Counted from the first letter of the stretch, positions 1 through 17,158 are shown. The stretch: 62,000 nucleotides of DNA from Cristatella mucedo (GCA_009760855.2 WPIO01000001.1:6177501-6239500), one strand, 5' to 3'. Notes: generated by a model not told the origin, from the sequence alone. Translations and numbers: made by a program.

Positions 1-305
1 CGATGAGAGTGACCCCGTTGACGACGTCTACCTATCTAAGGGTTCGCGATTATATTCACCCAACTAAAGTACTGGGTGGATTTCGGCGTTGCTACACAGA
101 ATCGCGAAAGTGTGGCAGCATCATCAGGTTCAGCCATCGGTTCTCTGCCGTAGCGCTCACTCGGAAGAAGCACTGCTCGCGCCAGAGCACGAATTTACTC
201 CGCGCTGCGAGCTGGAGCATTGGCGACGTGAGGTCGAGCCGCCGGCCGGCCGCAGCACCGGCGAACGACGTTCGACCCCTGGCGTACGAAGAGAAAGTAC
301 AGCCA
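1..305. other. no gene recognised
   Basis: I see no splice-supported exon, repeat or protein similarity in this left edge. Open frames here are short and lack family features. Confidence 0.5.
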
Positions 306-457
306 TATAATTTATCTGCATATCACCGCCCTAAGAGAACCTAACCTATATTTAGGCACTTCAAATATGCCACGGGGCTCGAGCCCACGACCTCAGGCGT
401 CAAGTGCATTCACCTTTACCTTGGTCGAAGTGAGCACACTAACCACTGGGCCAAACC
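306..457 (-). mobile_element. SINE family A copy
   Basis: Read on the minus strand, this has a tRNA-like head: an A-box-like part ending in the complement of ccactgggccaaacc and a B-box region around the complement of gggctcgagcccacgacc. The L2-like tail shows on the plus strand as ccctaagagaacctaacc. The same head-plus-tail order recurs at 5043, 9041, 12607, 40528 and 45916. This copy is moderately diverged. Confidence 0.8.
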
Positions 458-3005
458 TGTGCGGCAGGTGACGCCGATAACTTATCCGAAAGTCAGCGGG
501 CTGTAAGCGAGCGTACTGAGAGCGGCCGCAGCTGATTTCTAGGGGCCTCATCGAGTTCCTCACTCCAGTTATTCTGTAAAGGGAAAAGCATCCGCTCTCA
601 GGAAAAAGCGGCGGCGACACGGAACTGAGAGACCACGACTGAGGGCGGCGGAAGAACGGTAGCATGACCTTGACACGGCGGGCAAAGATTGATCTCGAGA
701 GGCGTGATGCAAGGCCAAGTTCTTCACTTTAAAAATCAGACAGCAAAAGGTTTTTATCACTTTTTGATACTAGTTATTTTTACTCTTACTTGTATTTAAA
801 TGTATATACATTGCGCCATATCCTCAGGCGACCGTCTACTAAGGTCGGCACCCGTAAGCCATCGCCGCTTAACGGCCTGGAGACTGGTTTTGAAAAAATA
901 ATTATTTAGCTACTCCGTAACCGGAAAATTCTAGCATATTTTTGCTCTCATCCCAAGAGACCGACTCGGAGCGAGAGCGCTCACTGCGAGCCGCATTAAA
1001 TGTCTGTTCACACTCTTCCTTGTACCGGTCGGTCCTCGATGGAGACGGTCCTCGATGGACCGCGACACGGTGCGACTACGGTGCCCCACCCGACACACGC
1101 TTCGTTCGCCTCTCCTCGGTAAAAGATATCTTGACTTTAAAAAAATGGCCACCTCCTCTGGCGGCGGCTCCGCTGAGTCTGCTCTGCGAGCTAGCACTGG
1201 CGAGCAGAGCGCGTAAGCGGACTCGCTAAGAACAACGGTTCCGCTTTTTAGAATAATCTTGCTCTCCGCACCTTCGAATGCCTGACAGTGGACCCTTTTA
1301 AGGCTTCTTGAAGAAATTACAGCTCCATCTGGCTAGTGTCTGCGGAGCATGTTCGCGAAATGCACCCCACTTCAGCAGCATTCTTAGGCCCAGCTAAAAA
1401 CTTGCGGGTCCGAAGAAACCGCGTGAACTTGACGTGAACCGCAGCTTCGGCGCGCCGCCTGCCAAGCCGACGAGAGATGCGCTACCTTAGCCGAGCCTCT
1501 TCTTGAAGGGCTGTTTGGCATCCAGGGGGAAGCAGCGGGACCTCTAAGGGGGGGAGGGTGAGGTGTGGGCGTGCCATCGCCGTCACGTGGTTTCCGCCCC
1601 TCCGCCCACATTCCGTCTAACCGCCGGGCGCGCTCCTTGCCAGCACGTGACGTGTTCCTTGCCGCGAAATTCCCTTTCTGCCTATGCTTTCGGCCTGTAC
1701 GCACGCTATCTACTCTCTTCTCTCCTATCACCACTTGATCCGGAGCAGCACGCACGACGGCTACTACATCACTACGTACGCTCGCTCGCTTGTGTTGCCT
1801 GTACGCGATACAATACAGCCGTCGTCGACAACGCAACAACTCTCCTGGGGGGGGGGGGGCTTCGCTCTTCGTCGCGCCGCCATCGCGCGCCCACGAGCAC
1901 CTAAAGAGATTCTCAGCTAAGAAGGTGTACGTCTAGCGGCTGTCTATACGTTGCACACCGACTTCGCCCCATCAGCCAGTCGCAGTGGTGACTAATTACG
2001 CATTCCTTGGGACTTCATTCCTTCACACGCACTCGATGGCGTTATGCATTCGCGAACGCTCTCGGCAGAGAATGGAAGGCATCGGGGTGTGCAATCAGAA
2101 GACTGCCTGTTGTAACCTTGCGGTATGCATGCAGACCAAACCTGTCGAGAACACAACAGTGCAACGAGCAAACTGCAACTCTGCAAACGAACTCTGCAAC
2201 GAGCCCGCGGTGCTGTCAAGCGCGACGCGGCGATGACGACGACCACGACGACGATGACAATAATTAGTGGCCGCAGCGGCGTCGAGAAAGGGGAGGGGCG
2301 GAAGCGTCCGACTGCCGTGTCGATCGCGATGAGTGGAGGAGGCGGGGCAGCGGCGAACGCCGGCGTCCGCTGGCTGCAAGCGACGTGCTCGGGCGACGCG
2401 ATCGCTGCGCGGCGCTCAATAAATAAGTCCGACGGCGGACGCGCTCGCGCGCCTGCGGCCGGCCGACAGGAAACGCTTCACGCGAAGCTCTCGCTCGTCG
2501 GCATCGCCGTCACTGCGATTCAATTCGCCGCGCCGCCGAGGCCGCGCGGCGCTGCTGCTTTTCGCCGTGCCGCTGTCCAGTCCGACGAGACGGCGTAGGC
2601 AGACGTACTGCCGGCGGCGAGAGACTGGCGAGATTCTTGCGCGCGTGAGAGCAGAGCCAGCCGAGCTCGGCGCAGAGCAGTGCGGGGAACGAAAATCAAA
2701 ACGAACAGCCTAGGCGTCAGCGTCGAGGCGCCGCAGCTGCGGCGCCAAATTCGTGGCCGCGGGCGCGCCTCCAGGCGGGGCTCTAGAATACCGAGGGCTC
2801 GTCGCGCCCGCCGCCGCCGCCGCACGGGAAGCCGACGCTCGAAGTTCTCGCGCGGGCGCGCGCATGCAGCGCGCCCGCGCGTTCAGCGAAGCATATTCAA
2901 TGCACAACTTAGACCATGCCTGTGTCCGCTAAATACAAACGTCAACCACAAATCGCGCCGACCGTCGGCGATAATTCGACTCGCTTTCTCGGGCCCGCTC
3001 GCACG
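458..3005. other. gene-free flank, 3' of the aquaporin
   Basis: No exon or named repeat is recognised. GC content rises strongly from about 2000 onward. A short G-run lies near 1848-1859. The stretch just left of 3006 should contain the 3' untranslated region of the minus-strand aquaporin, but I found no convincing minus-strand AATAAA close to the stop. Long open frames on both strands here look like by-products of GC-rich composition. Confidence 0.45.
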
Positions 3006-8166
<5,161 letters not shown>

Positions 8167-9040
8167 GCTCCGGGCGCGCGACGTCCGAGCGGCGTCTTCC
8201 GCCCCCTTCTTCTTTCTCTCGGTCTAGCGAGCGCTCCTCCTTCTTCTTGTCCTTCTTCCCTCCTTTCCGCCTCTTCTTCCTCTTCCGCCTGCCTCGATCT
8301 TCCGGCGGCGCTCGGACCTTAGCGGCCCGGGCTTCTGCTGCTGCTGCTGTGGCTGAGCTGGTTGGTTTCAATTGCTCGAGCCTGCCTCGCGACCATCGCG
8401 TCGAGCCGAACGCGACCGACGCTCGCCGGCTTGCGTCACGCGTCGGCCTGAGGCGCCGCTGTCCGCCTCTGCGGCGACTGGCAGCGACTGACCGATGGAA
8501 ACTAGCCTCGGATCGATACCGAGCGCGCATGTCAATGGGGCAGCTCGGTTTCTTTTGCATTCACTAGCCGCCGCTAATCTGCGAGCTATTGTTTCACTCG
8601 CGCCGCACGCAAGGCTCATTGTCGGCGAGCGTCGGTGCTGCTCGGCTGAGCACACGGGGGGGGGGGGTTAGCGAGCGAGCCCCGCATTCCGAAGGGGGTA
8701 GGCGGCCGCCACGAACGTCTGCAGCTGTTGCCGCTACAGCCCTTTGGTGGCGGTGCGATGTCTTTAATCGGGTTGATCTTTCCCCATCTTCCGCGGAGCG
8801 GCGGCGAAGTAGCATTAGCGGTGGCGCACGCGTCTGTGGGAGGGGGCTGGACGCGGCGACCGGCCCCCACGAAGCGAGAAACGTTTTCGTTTCCGGGCAG
8901 ACGGCCGGGAAAGCGTCGGCCACCTCGATGAGCGCGGCGTCTCTCGAGCGCGGCGTCTCGCCGGCCCCGAACAATCGCCGGCGGCGCCGAGCGGCTCAGC
9001 TGCAGCCCAACGACCGCGGGACCGCCGACTGGCGCCGCCC
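8167..9040 (-). promoter_or_regulatory. CpG-rich region upstream of the aquaporin start
   Basis: The 870 bp before the aquaporin ATG are GC- and CpG-rich, with a pyrimidine-rich patch (8205-8290) on the plus strand and a G-run at about 8656-8668. This is the expected place for the 5' untranslated region and promoter. I found no clear TATA box or defined initiator, so this is inferred from position and composition. Confidence 0.35.
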
Positions 9041-9165
9041 TGGTTTGGCCCAGGGGTCTAGAGGCTCGCCTTCGGCGACCGAGGTCGTGGGCTCGAGCCC
9101 CGTGGAATACGCGAAGCAACTGGATAGAGGTCAAGTTCTCTTAGGGTGCTAAGCATGAACTGTAT
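9041..9165 (+). mobile_element. SINE family A copy
   Basis: Head begins tggtttggcccaggggtcta. The B-box region reads gaccgaggtcgtgggctcga, and the L2-like tail is aagttctcttagggtgct. It lies upstream of the aquaporin. Confidence 0.85.
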
Positions 9166-9317
9166 ACGTTTTGTATTTATTAGTAGAGACCCCCGAAAGT
9201 GGGCGGGGCAGGTCATAACTAGCGCATCGCTCGTTAGCCAACAATTAGGCTCGTACTTTCCTCTATCGATTGCCTCTACCTCGGCACGCTTGAAAGCACA
9301 GCTGCTCGGCTTGCCTC

Positions 9318-9477
9318 CAGCGGCGTTCCTAGGATATTTTGTACGCCCGCGGACGAACTGCACAGATGGCTTCTCTCCCCCTCCCAGTATTAGGCACCCA
9401 TTTTGGCACCCCCTTCCTGATTCAACACCCGTGGACATATGCCCACCCTTCGCGCCCCCTCATTCGGTTCACCACTA
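9318..9477 (-). mobile_element. hAT-type MITE, copy 2
   Basis: A 160-bp element. On the plus strand it begins CAGCGGCGTTCCTAGGATAT and ends GGTTCACCACTA. It is the reverse complement of the 39315 copy. It is flanked by cttgcctc (9310-9317) and cttgccgc (9478-9485), an 8-bp duplication with one mismatch, as expected of hAT insertion. Confidence 0.85.
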
Positions 9478-10330
9478 CTTGCCGCTATTTATGTCGCTTC
9501 GAGAGACAGGATTGCTCCTGAATCTTTCGGATTTGTCTCACCTCGCATGTCAGTGCCGTGCTCTGGTGGCTGGGGGAGCCAATCCTGTTTACAGGGTGCG
9601 AAACATCCCAGGTGTCCGCAAGCAGTAGCTTATCGTGTCAGCGTAGCTCGCTGGAGCGGCGGCAAATTCAATTGCTGGATTTTTCAAGGCGCTTTGCAGC
9701 ATGCTGAAAGAGAACCAATAACCAAGAACTATTGAAAAACAAGTTATAATGCTTAGACAAGCATGGAAAAGCACACGAGTATCCTACTTGAACCAGAATG
9801 TAACAGAACACAAGAAGGCTCTCGGCGCCACCGGTTAGCAGAACCTGTGTTGAGTGGATATGCGCTGAATCATGCACGAGGGAACGAAAACTGACAAGTT
9901 CGCTGGAGCGCAGAGGACAGCTTCGCCGGATCGGAGCCGCATCTTAGCGATGGTGACGAACGACCAGCTTGCTCGCTGGGACTTGCTGACGGCCGATCTC
10001 GGCGCGCGGCCGTCGCAAGCCCAGTGACGAGCGAACGACCTACAACGCCACGACGGCGAGCATCCAGACAAAAAAGCAGCAGCCAATTCTTTGCCGAATA
10101 AGCCTCTTTATCGGACTTCGTGTAGTAGAACGATCCAGCCAGCGCTTCCTCGTACCGGAGCCTAACGCGGCGGGTGCCGCCCGGAAGAGCTTCATCTCAC
10201 CCCCCTGCCCCTCCTCTCAGTAGAACAAGTAAGTGCTGCCCACTCACCTGCACCAGCCGGTGTCTCCTCCGCGCCGCCTAGCCTGAACTTTGAACCTGAA
10301 CCTTCCTAGCCTGAACCAATTATACGATTT
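9478..10330. other. no gene recognised
   Basis: No splice-supported exon or repeat family is recognised. Short open frames on both strands have no recognisable domain. Confidence 0.4.
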
Positions 10331-10490
10331 GATTTAACAGCCTGTTTTATATTGCAATAGAAGAGCCTTTACGGCAATCACCACCGCTTGCAGCGGCGAT
10401 AAGAGATCGTCCACCACAGGATTCCAACCCCCGACCTCAGGACCGAGGTCGTGAAAAGCAACCTCCTAATCTAGTTTGCCATCACGGCTA
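10331..10490 (-). mobile_element. SINE family B copy
   Basis: On the plus strand the complement is seen: gatttaacagcctg (3' end), then the body cgcttgcagcggcgata, then the tRNA-like head gaccgaggtcgtgaaaagca. Same order as in the other family B copies. Confidence 0.85.
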
Positions 10491-10914
10491 AAAAAATGAA
10501 GTCGTGCCTTCAGAGTAGCACTAACCTCGCTCTTCCGCTGCGCAGTATATGTCTTCATCTTTATCGCTTCATCATCGAACAAGTTGCACTATTTTCATAG
10601 CTTAGTGGTTGTACGTAAGAACTTATTAGGTGTGTTCGCGTAATTAAATTTACAATAATAATGATAAGAATAGGATTTTTGTAACGTCTATTATGTCTTA
10701 TTGTCTCTTATTTTGTCAAATAGATTGAACAGCGTATAGGCGAACTGGTCTTGTTAAGTGCCAAGCTCAGCCCTGTAGGGGCGCTGTCGCTCAGTGACGT
10801 AATATGGAGCGACAGGTCCGATTTGCGTGGGCTTAACATCGATGTATAGAGAAGCCCACTATCCCCAGCGCAGTAGCACAGAGGACAGTCTCGGAGAGAT
10901 AAAATAAATCCTAG
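10491..10914. other. spacer between two SINEs
   Basis: AT-richer sequence of about 420 bp with no gene or repeat recognised. Confidence 0.4.
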
Positions 10915-11080
10915 ATGATTAAACAGCCTCTCTTTTTGTATAGCGACAGAAGAGCCTTTACGGCTATCGCCACCGCTTGCAGTGGCGATAAAGGCTCGCC
11001 CACCCCAGGAATCGAACCCACGACCTCGGGAACGAGATCGTGAAAAGCAACCGCCTCACCTAGTGCGCGCCACCACGGCT
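10915..11080 (-). mobile_element. SINE family B copy, well preserved
   Basis: Complement of the family B order: gattaaacagcctctctttt, tgtatagcgacagaagagcc, cgcttgcagtggcgataaag, then cacgacctcgggaacgagat of the B-box region. One of the clearest copies in the window. Confidence 0.9.
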
Positions 11081-12019
11081 CCTATTAAGACGCCCGTCTT
11101 GCCTCAAATCGAAGCCGAACTTCGGCGATTCACTCTTGGCTGGGCTGCTGGCTTCTTCACAGTTTCTAGCTCTAAATCTCGATTGGAGTGCGATAGCAAC
11201 AACTTACAAACGGATGAAATCGTTAAGGTGCTTGCCGCCAATCGCTTAAGTGTCTCGGATAAGATGGTAGGTCAGAGGAAATCTACTTAAGTTCTCGGGA
11301 TCGGCTGCTCAGTCAGTGGCCTGGCGAATGCTGTTTTGAGTGAGGCTCGCACCTTTTCGGTAACTAGGGATATATTCAATACTTAAAGGGCAGTAGCAGG
11401 TCTATGCACCTTATAAGGAGAACTACTGGGTCAGGTTCTAGAGGAGTCATTGTCTTTTTTAGCCAGGAGACGAACTTGGCGAATGTTCGATAGAGCTGAT
11501 GAGCTTTAAGGAGGAGAGAAAAGAAAAGCAGTCTAGTGAGTTATTGTAGCCTGGCAGGATTGAATGTGCCGGGGGATTAAGTCTCGAATCCGATATATCT
11601 TACCTAAAAAAGTTGCGATAAATACTGATCTTTGATTCAGCAACTTCTCTATAAAAATTATTTGAGCTTAGCCTTAGCTAAAATGGATTGAGACGAGTTA
11701 CAATTAATCCTCAAACGCCAAGTGATGACAGGTGAGTCTCGAATCTTTGGCAGCATTCTCAAGCCAACTTTTAGTATTTTTCTCACTTTATATCAGCTCT
11801 AAACAAAGGAGGTCTGGGCGGGAACGGGCCTATCGTTAAGTCAAATGTGATGACTCATGCAGGACCTCGATTGGCATGCGGCTGTGGCATTGCATCAAGC
11901 AAGGAATGGCGGTAGGAAACTCCAGCAAAGAGCAGATGACTCAGGTTTGCAGTGAACAGCATCTATTGTCAAGACACTATACATTTCTTGTCTCGTATAT
12001 AATTTTGGAGTGCAAACAG
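11081..12019. other. no gene recognised
   Basis: No recognisable exon. A frame starting in the neighbouring SINE runs to about 11290 but has no family features. Confidence 0.4.
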
Positions 12020-12364
12020 AAACATTGAACATTCCAAGGAGAATAAAATCAGCATATGGTCAGATGTGCAGAAACAGGCGAGTATAGGGGTCGATAGGGT
12101 ACGTGATCCCACGTGAGAATTTGATTGAGGATGTTACTTTTCATGTGTGTAAGGGCTTGAACGTACGCACAGCGGCAGACCCGAGTACAGCAAAGAAGTA
12201 ACGTCGAAACACATCTCATCGGATAAGCTACGAAAATGAATATTTAAGTCACCTAGAAGGAGAATTGGGCTATTCCTAGTGCAAAGAACAGAGAGTCCAG
12301 AAAATTTAGAGATGAACCAGGAATTGCGACCTGGCGAACTATATATTACCAGCATTATCAGCAA
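12020..12364 (-). pseudogene. L2-group LINE endonuclease fragment
   Basis: The minus-strand reading contains SPILLLGDLNIHF followed by a Cys/Phe-rich stretch and LPLCVRSSPYTHEK. This is the typical GDFN/GDLN-containing part of an apurinic-type endonuclease domain of CR1/L2 elements. It is only about 75 residues and isolated, so it is a dead fragment. Confidence 0.7.
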
Positions 12365-12606
12365 CGTAACACTAGCTGTTTGGATGGTCGCAAATTAATT
12401 AAACGCTGAGCAGAAGCTGGGAAAGGCTTGAAATTGAAAGAGTTCGTTCAGGTGAAAACGGATTCTCCACAAGGTAACTCAGTAACTCTGAAACTGAGCA
12501 ACTACATGAACTGCTTCAGAAGCATACTTTTTTGGTACTGGCTGGTACTTTCAAGTAAATGTTTAAGCGGTAGAGTTTTTGCTTGAAGGCAGGATGTGTT
12601 TTTCTA

Positions 12607-12753
12607 GATATATATATATATATAATTCATTTGTATAGCGCCGCAAGAGAACCTAATCTCTATTCAGGCGCTTCGCATATGTCTCGGGGCTCGAGCCCAT
12701 GACCTCAGCCAGACCTTGGTCTGGGGGAGCACCTTAACCACTTGACCAAACCA
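12607..12753 (-). mobile_element. SINE family A copy with (TA)n tail
   Basis: Plus-strand order: (TA)n at about 12607-12624, tail complement tgtatagcgccgcaagagaa, the complement of aagcgcctgaatagagatt, B box gggctcgagcccatgacctc, and head complement ccttaaccacttgaccaaac. The cleanest family A copy. Confidence 0.92.
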
Positions 12754-12928
12754 GATAGTGAATATATGGAAGAACCTCTTTTTCTAGATGGTGAATAGAT
12801 TTTGGAACTCACCTTTACAATTCTTGGGCAATAAGTTTTCCCTTATCATTTGATGTCGAATCAAGGATACTCTACCAGCCGTGTCTCTACTACTTTAGTG
12901 CTAATTTGTTAATATAATATACACCTGA

Positions 12929-13071
12929 TCGTAGCCCAGAGATAAGGCACGCACTTCACAGCCCAGGCTGCGGGTCCTAATCCTGGAGCAGGCAATCCAT
13001 TACTGCAGACTGAAAGCTAGGTTATAACCACTAGCGCTCTTCTGCCGTATAAGAACGAGGCCGTTTAATCA
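12929..13071 (+). mobile_element. SINE family B copy, diverged
   Basis: tRNA-like head gtagcccagagataaggcac. The body is rearranged relative to other copies, and the 3' end reads gctcttctgccgtataag then cgaggccgtttaatcaaatt, matching the family B terminus. Confidence 0.7.
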
Positions 13072-13087
13072 AATTATCTTTATTTTT

Positions 13088-13262
13088 TACCCTGGGTCTT
13101 AGCGCGGTTAAGGTGCTCACACTTCATGACCCGGGTCTTTGGGTTCGAGTCTTGCTAAGAACATTAATAATAATAATAATGCACTCGATAAAGCGCCCTC
13201 AGAGAACTAAATCTCTCTCTAGGCGCTTTACATTTGCTGCAAAGGGAAATGCAATTGAATGG
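13088..13262. mobile_element. SINE head joined to an opposing L2 3' tail
   Basis: 13088-13162 is a plus-strand tRNA-like head (ttaaggtgctcacacttcat, gggttcgagtcttg). It is interrupted at 13163 by a minus-strand L2 3' end: (AAT)n, then gcactcgataaagcgccctc and ggcgctttacatttgctgca. The LINE end appears to have inserted into the SINE. Confidence 0.75.
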
Positions 13263-16089
13263 TGAGTAATATCATTCTCTTCTACCGGTGCGTAGGATTT
13301 TTTATGGGTGCAGACTGACAGCAAAGAGAAAAAGCAAAAAAGCAACAAAGCAAACCACTCAGCGCCAGCAAACCAAACCCTTCAGCCAAAGCAAACCCCT
13401 CAGCGCCGAAACTCGACGGAAACGCAATTCATACGACAAACTCGGCGATAGGAAGAGGCTGGGTAGGAAGTGCACGAGCTACGTGATTTCAAAGTTTAGC
13501 GAAGGCCTCACTCATGACAAGTCAAAAACAGAAAGCGAGTGAAGGTAAATAAGATTTGAGCTGTTGATGACCCAGATCACGTGGTATAGAGTCCTTGCCC
13601 GACAGCAGGCCGGGCTCACCAGCTAGGCTGAGCTTACCACTAGGTCAGAGGACACTATTGCCAGTATTGTAATGAAACACTGAAACTTTTGGTAATTTTT
13701 TGAGGGCATGAGCTAGTTTAAGCTAATACACATCGCAGTGCTAAAAAGCAAGGTTTGTTGAGCCTTCTTCTCCAATTGAACAAACGACAGGAAACTAAAA
13801 GCAGAGTCATACTACGTCACCCATTACGACAGACAACAGAGAAAAGTTAGAAGCATATCGGAAATAACCGTGAGGAAAGTGAGCAGCTAAAAAGTAGCTG
13901 GGAGAACAGCTGGAAAGTAAAAGTCTGGAAAAAAGTCTGGAAAGTGCCAGATAAAGTCGGTCACCTGAAATGTTGCTGTTTAAGAATTGAGAAAGCGATC
14001 TCCGCAGACTAGGACTTGTACAACAAACCATCCATCGTTAACAACAGTGAATACAAGATTATGGCAGCTCAAGTATTGCCATGAAAAGGCCTCGCTGTAC
14101 GAAAAGCTCGATAGTACATTTTAGTGCTACATGCAATGCATTTAGTTAATAATAATAAGAAGACAAATAAGAATAATTGGTCGTTTGCATAGCGCCATAA
14201 GAGAACTTAAATTTCTATCCAATCGCTGTACAACTCACTGCGAGAGAATCACTACACACGGGGCTAGTAACCCGCGCGGTATCGGCCGTTCACTGGCGAA
14301 CAAGTATCGTGCATAGACCAACACCCTAAAGCTAACACGACGACAGTCGTGGCCACCGCTAGGGAAGACCTCTGCTTATGGTATGCTGTGAGTCACGCAC
14401 AAGTACGCACGCAAAGCCTACAGGAATTATAAGGACAAGCTCATAGGCGAACAGTGAAACCAGAGCGAAACAGGTGCGTCTGTAGCTATGTCTAAAACAA
14501 TGCTAAGTCAGTGCAAGTGGTGACGCGATACCGTAAGCCAGTTTCAGACTTTCAGTGAAAAGGAGCTGAAAATCCGATCATTTAAAGACTTTTAGTGCGA
14601 GGGACAGCGAGATGAAAAGATGCTGATGAGCGGTAGGTGCAAGATCACACTGGAGGAGCAAGGAGGTCGGATTGGTAGTCTGGTGCAAGCTAGTGAAGTG
14701 GCCTGAAAGCCAGAGAGAGAGAGAGAATCTTGAAATCGATTCGAAGCTCGATACGGAGTTAGATAGTGAATCTCAGACAGAAATGGTGCGATGCCCCGCA
14801 TTTACGCCATGCGACAGACCAGCCGAGCTGCTGAATTTATCAGGCACAGGCTGAGGGAGTTCTGAATTGAAATAATCTAGATGCGATGTCACAATCACTT
14901 GGACTTGTTTGGCCATCTTACTATAATCTTAGCAGGTACTGATTTTGGAGATACTCTTTAGCTGAAAGTAGACCGACTTGAAAAGTGGAGCCAATGTGAT
15001 CATCTATGTAAAGTTGTCTTGGAAGAGTGTACCTAGATTACGGGCTGACGTTACTAGACTGATGCTAGCTGAACCAATCTTTAATCATATAGGTCTTCTT
15101 TTTTTTGGGTCGTCTCATATCGCTAAGCCTCAGGAAGAAAGGCTAGTATTATATGAATAGGCCTTTGCACAGGACAAGGTCGCGCTCATATTGCAAATGT
15201 AGCGAAAAAGTAACTAGAGGCTGTGCTTTCAAAGATCCTTGCTGACTGGGACCCCCTTTAGCTACTCCGATTCCTACATCTGGCCATTCTTTATTGCTCG
15301 CTGTCGAAGAAGGGATAGCCTTAATGACTCTCCTGCAGCTGTATACCTTTAAATGAGGCTGATGAGTCAAGCCGCTATTACTTTAGTCTTTGAGTTGAGT
15401 TTTTGGTTTTGTAGAGTTACCCTGACCAGCATAAAAATGACAGAACAGGTTTAGGCAGTGTCCATAGTTATTGGCTTGTCGTGACGTAACTGGCACACGT
15501 CGGATGACCGAAATTCAAGGAGCAGCATAAACAATGACATTAAATGATCACCTGCACACGATTAAAGTACGTATACGGTGTTGATGAGCCCCTCGATGTA
15601 CAGTATTGAAGTCGAAATCTCAGATTCTACAAACCGGCGGCCCCGAGTGCCTTTATGTTTGCTTGAGCATGCTGGCCTAAGCACGATACTTGCTTGCTTC
15701 TGCATGCTTGATACAGTGCATGTCATGAACCTTGGGTATTGATCTACTTGCAACAAGTTGCAAAGCGCCTGGACAGACACATTGCTCATCCAGGAGCTAT
15801 ACAAATGACTTATTACGACTATGAAGGCGTTAATAACCAACCGGTGCAAGACAGATGGTATAAATGACGTCCCGCTAGCGAGCTTAGAGTCTACCCAGGA
15901 TCCGACATGCTGGGTGTCTGCCATATGAGTCGGACGATGTGACGGTAGTGCACGACAAGTTGGTAGATTCCAAAAGGCGTTCGTAACGCGAAGCAGACAA
16001 AGCACCGCGACAAGGATTGTGTCAGGATGTACATTTCGACGGACGATAGTTATTCTCCGAGTTTATTCGACTCGAGCTAGCAGCTAAGA
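13263..16089. other. no gene recognised; some repeat debris
   Basis: A low-complexity lysine/glutamine-rich open frame lies at about 13288-13542, and a serine/leucine-rich frame at 13807-14031 on the other strand. Neither has a recognisable domain. A SINE/L2-like tail fragment is at about 14165-14240. The rest is unassigned. Confidence 0.4.
14165..14240 (-). mobile_element. SINE A/L2-like 3' tail fragment
   Basis: The plus strand reads tttgcatagcgccataagag, followed by a degenerate match to the rest of the tail. No tRNA-like head is recognised beyond it. Confidence 0.55.
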
Positions 16090-16250
16090 ATTAGGATAAT
16101 GTAACGCCGAAGCCGCGGAGGAAGAGGCGTAACCTACTGCTTACCAAGCGCCATTGCAGAGCAGTGCCAGTGATGCCCAGGCGAGATGAGAGGCGCTCTA
16201 GAAGAACTTTGTGATCGATAGTATCAAAAGCTGCCGAAAGATCGAAATTT
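16090..16250 (-). pseudogene. L2-group reverse transcriptase fragment
   Basis: The minus-strand frame reads [18 protein letters not shown], then [13 protein letters not shown]. This is the conserved RT block around the first catalytic Asp of CR1/L2 elements. It stops abruptly at about 16250, where a plus-strand L2 fragment begins. Confidence 0.8.
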
Positions 16251-17158
16251 ACTCTGCCAGCATATCTCCTGTTGAATCAGCTCGAAGTCTAGGTGTCATG
16301 TTCCAAAGTGACCTCTCGTTAGACGACCATATCAGCTCCACAGTCAAATCTGCCTACTTTCAGCTACATAACGTTGCTAAAATTCGGGCTTGTTTAGATA
16401 AGGATACCACGTCCAAGTTGATCCATGCATTCGTGACATCCCGTCTCGACTTCTGCAACTCACTGCTCGCTGGCCTACTGGCATGTGCGATCAGGCCATT
16501 GCAGCTGGTGCAAAACTCCGCAGCTAGGTTTGTTTGTCGTGAGCGGCGCAGTTGCCACATTACACCACTTCACTTCTTAGAAATGAATTATATTTATTCT
16601 CGCCGACCTGCACTGGCTAGCAGTCAAGCAACGGATTGACTTCAAGGTTTTGTCGCTCACTTTGAGGTCACTTCATTCTTTGGCTGCAGCCTATCTCTCA
16701 GATCTACTAATCCCCCACCAGGCCAAGCATCGTACCACCCGCTTTTCGGAATTCAACAGTTTACCAATTCCGCGTACAAACCTCAAATCCTTTGGAGACC
16801 GTGCATTTAGTTCGTATGCTCCCAAAGCCTGGAAATCCCTCCCAAATTGCGTTAGAACATCCCCTGACTTGACCACATTTAAAAAAAGACCTATTTAGGA
16901 CAGCTTTTAGTGGGTCCCTATGATTTGTCCTTCATGTGCTTATGCGTGCTGACACTGTGCATGCTGCCACTAACCACATTTGCATGCTGACCCTGTGCAT
17001 GTCGCCCTAACCATATTATTCATTTTGTTTGTTTTCAAGCATGATTTTACTTACCATTCAATTGCATTTCCCTTTGCAGCAAATGTAAAGCGCCTAGAAA
17101 GAGATTGAGTTCCCTGAGAGCGCTTTATCAAGTGTATTATTATTATTATTATTATTAT
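16251..17158 (+). pseudogene. L2-group LINE, 3' third with (ATT)n tail
   Basis: Encodes the C-terminal part of the LINE polyprotein: SARSLGVMFQSDLSLDDHI, then LDFCNSLLAGLL, LQLVQNSAARFV and FRTAF. The last two blocks are in a shifted frame caused by an indel near 16580. The untranslated end carries aatgtaaagcgcctagaaag and gagagcgctttatc, then (ATT)n at about 17137-17158. Confidence 0.9.
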
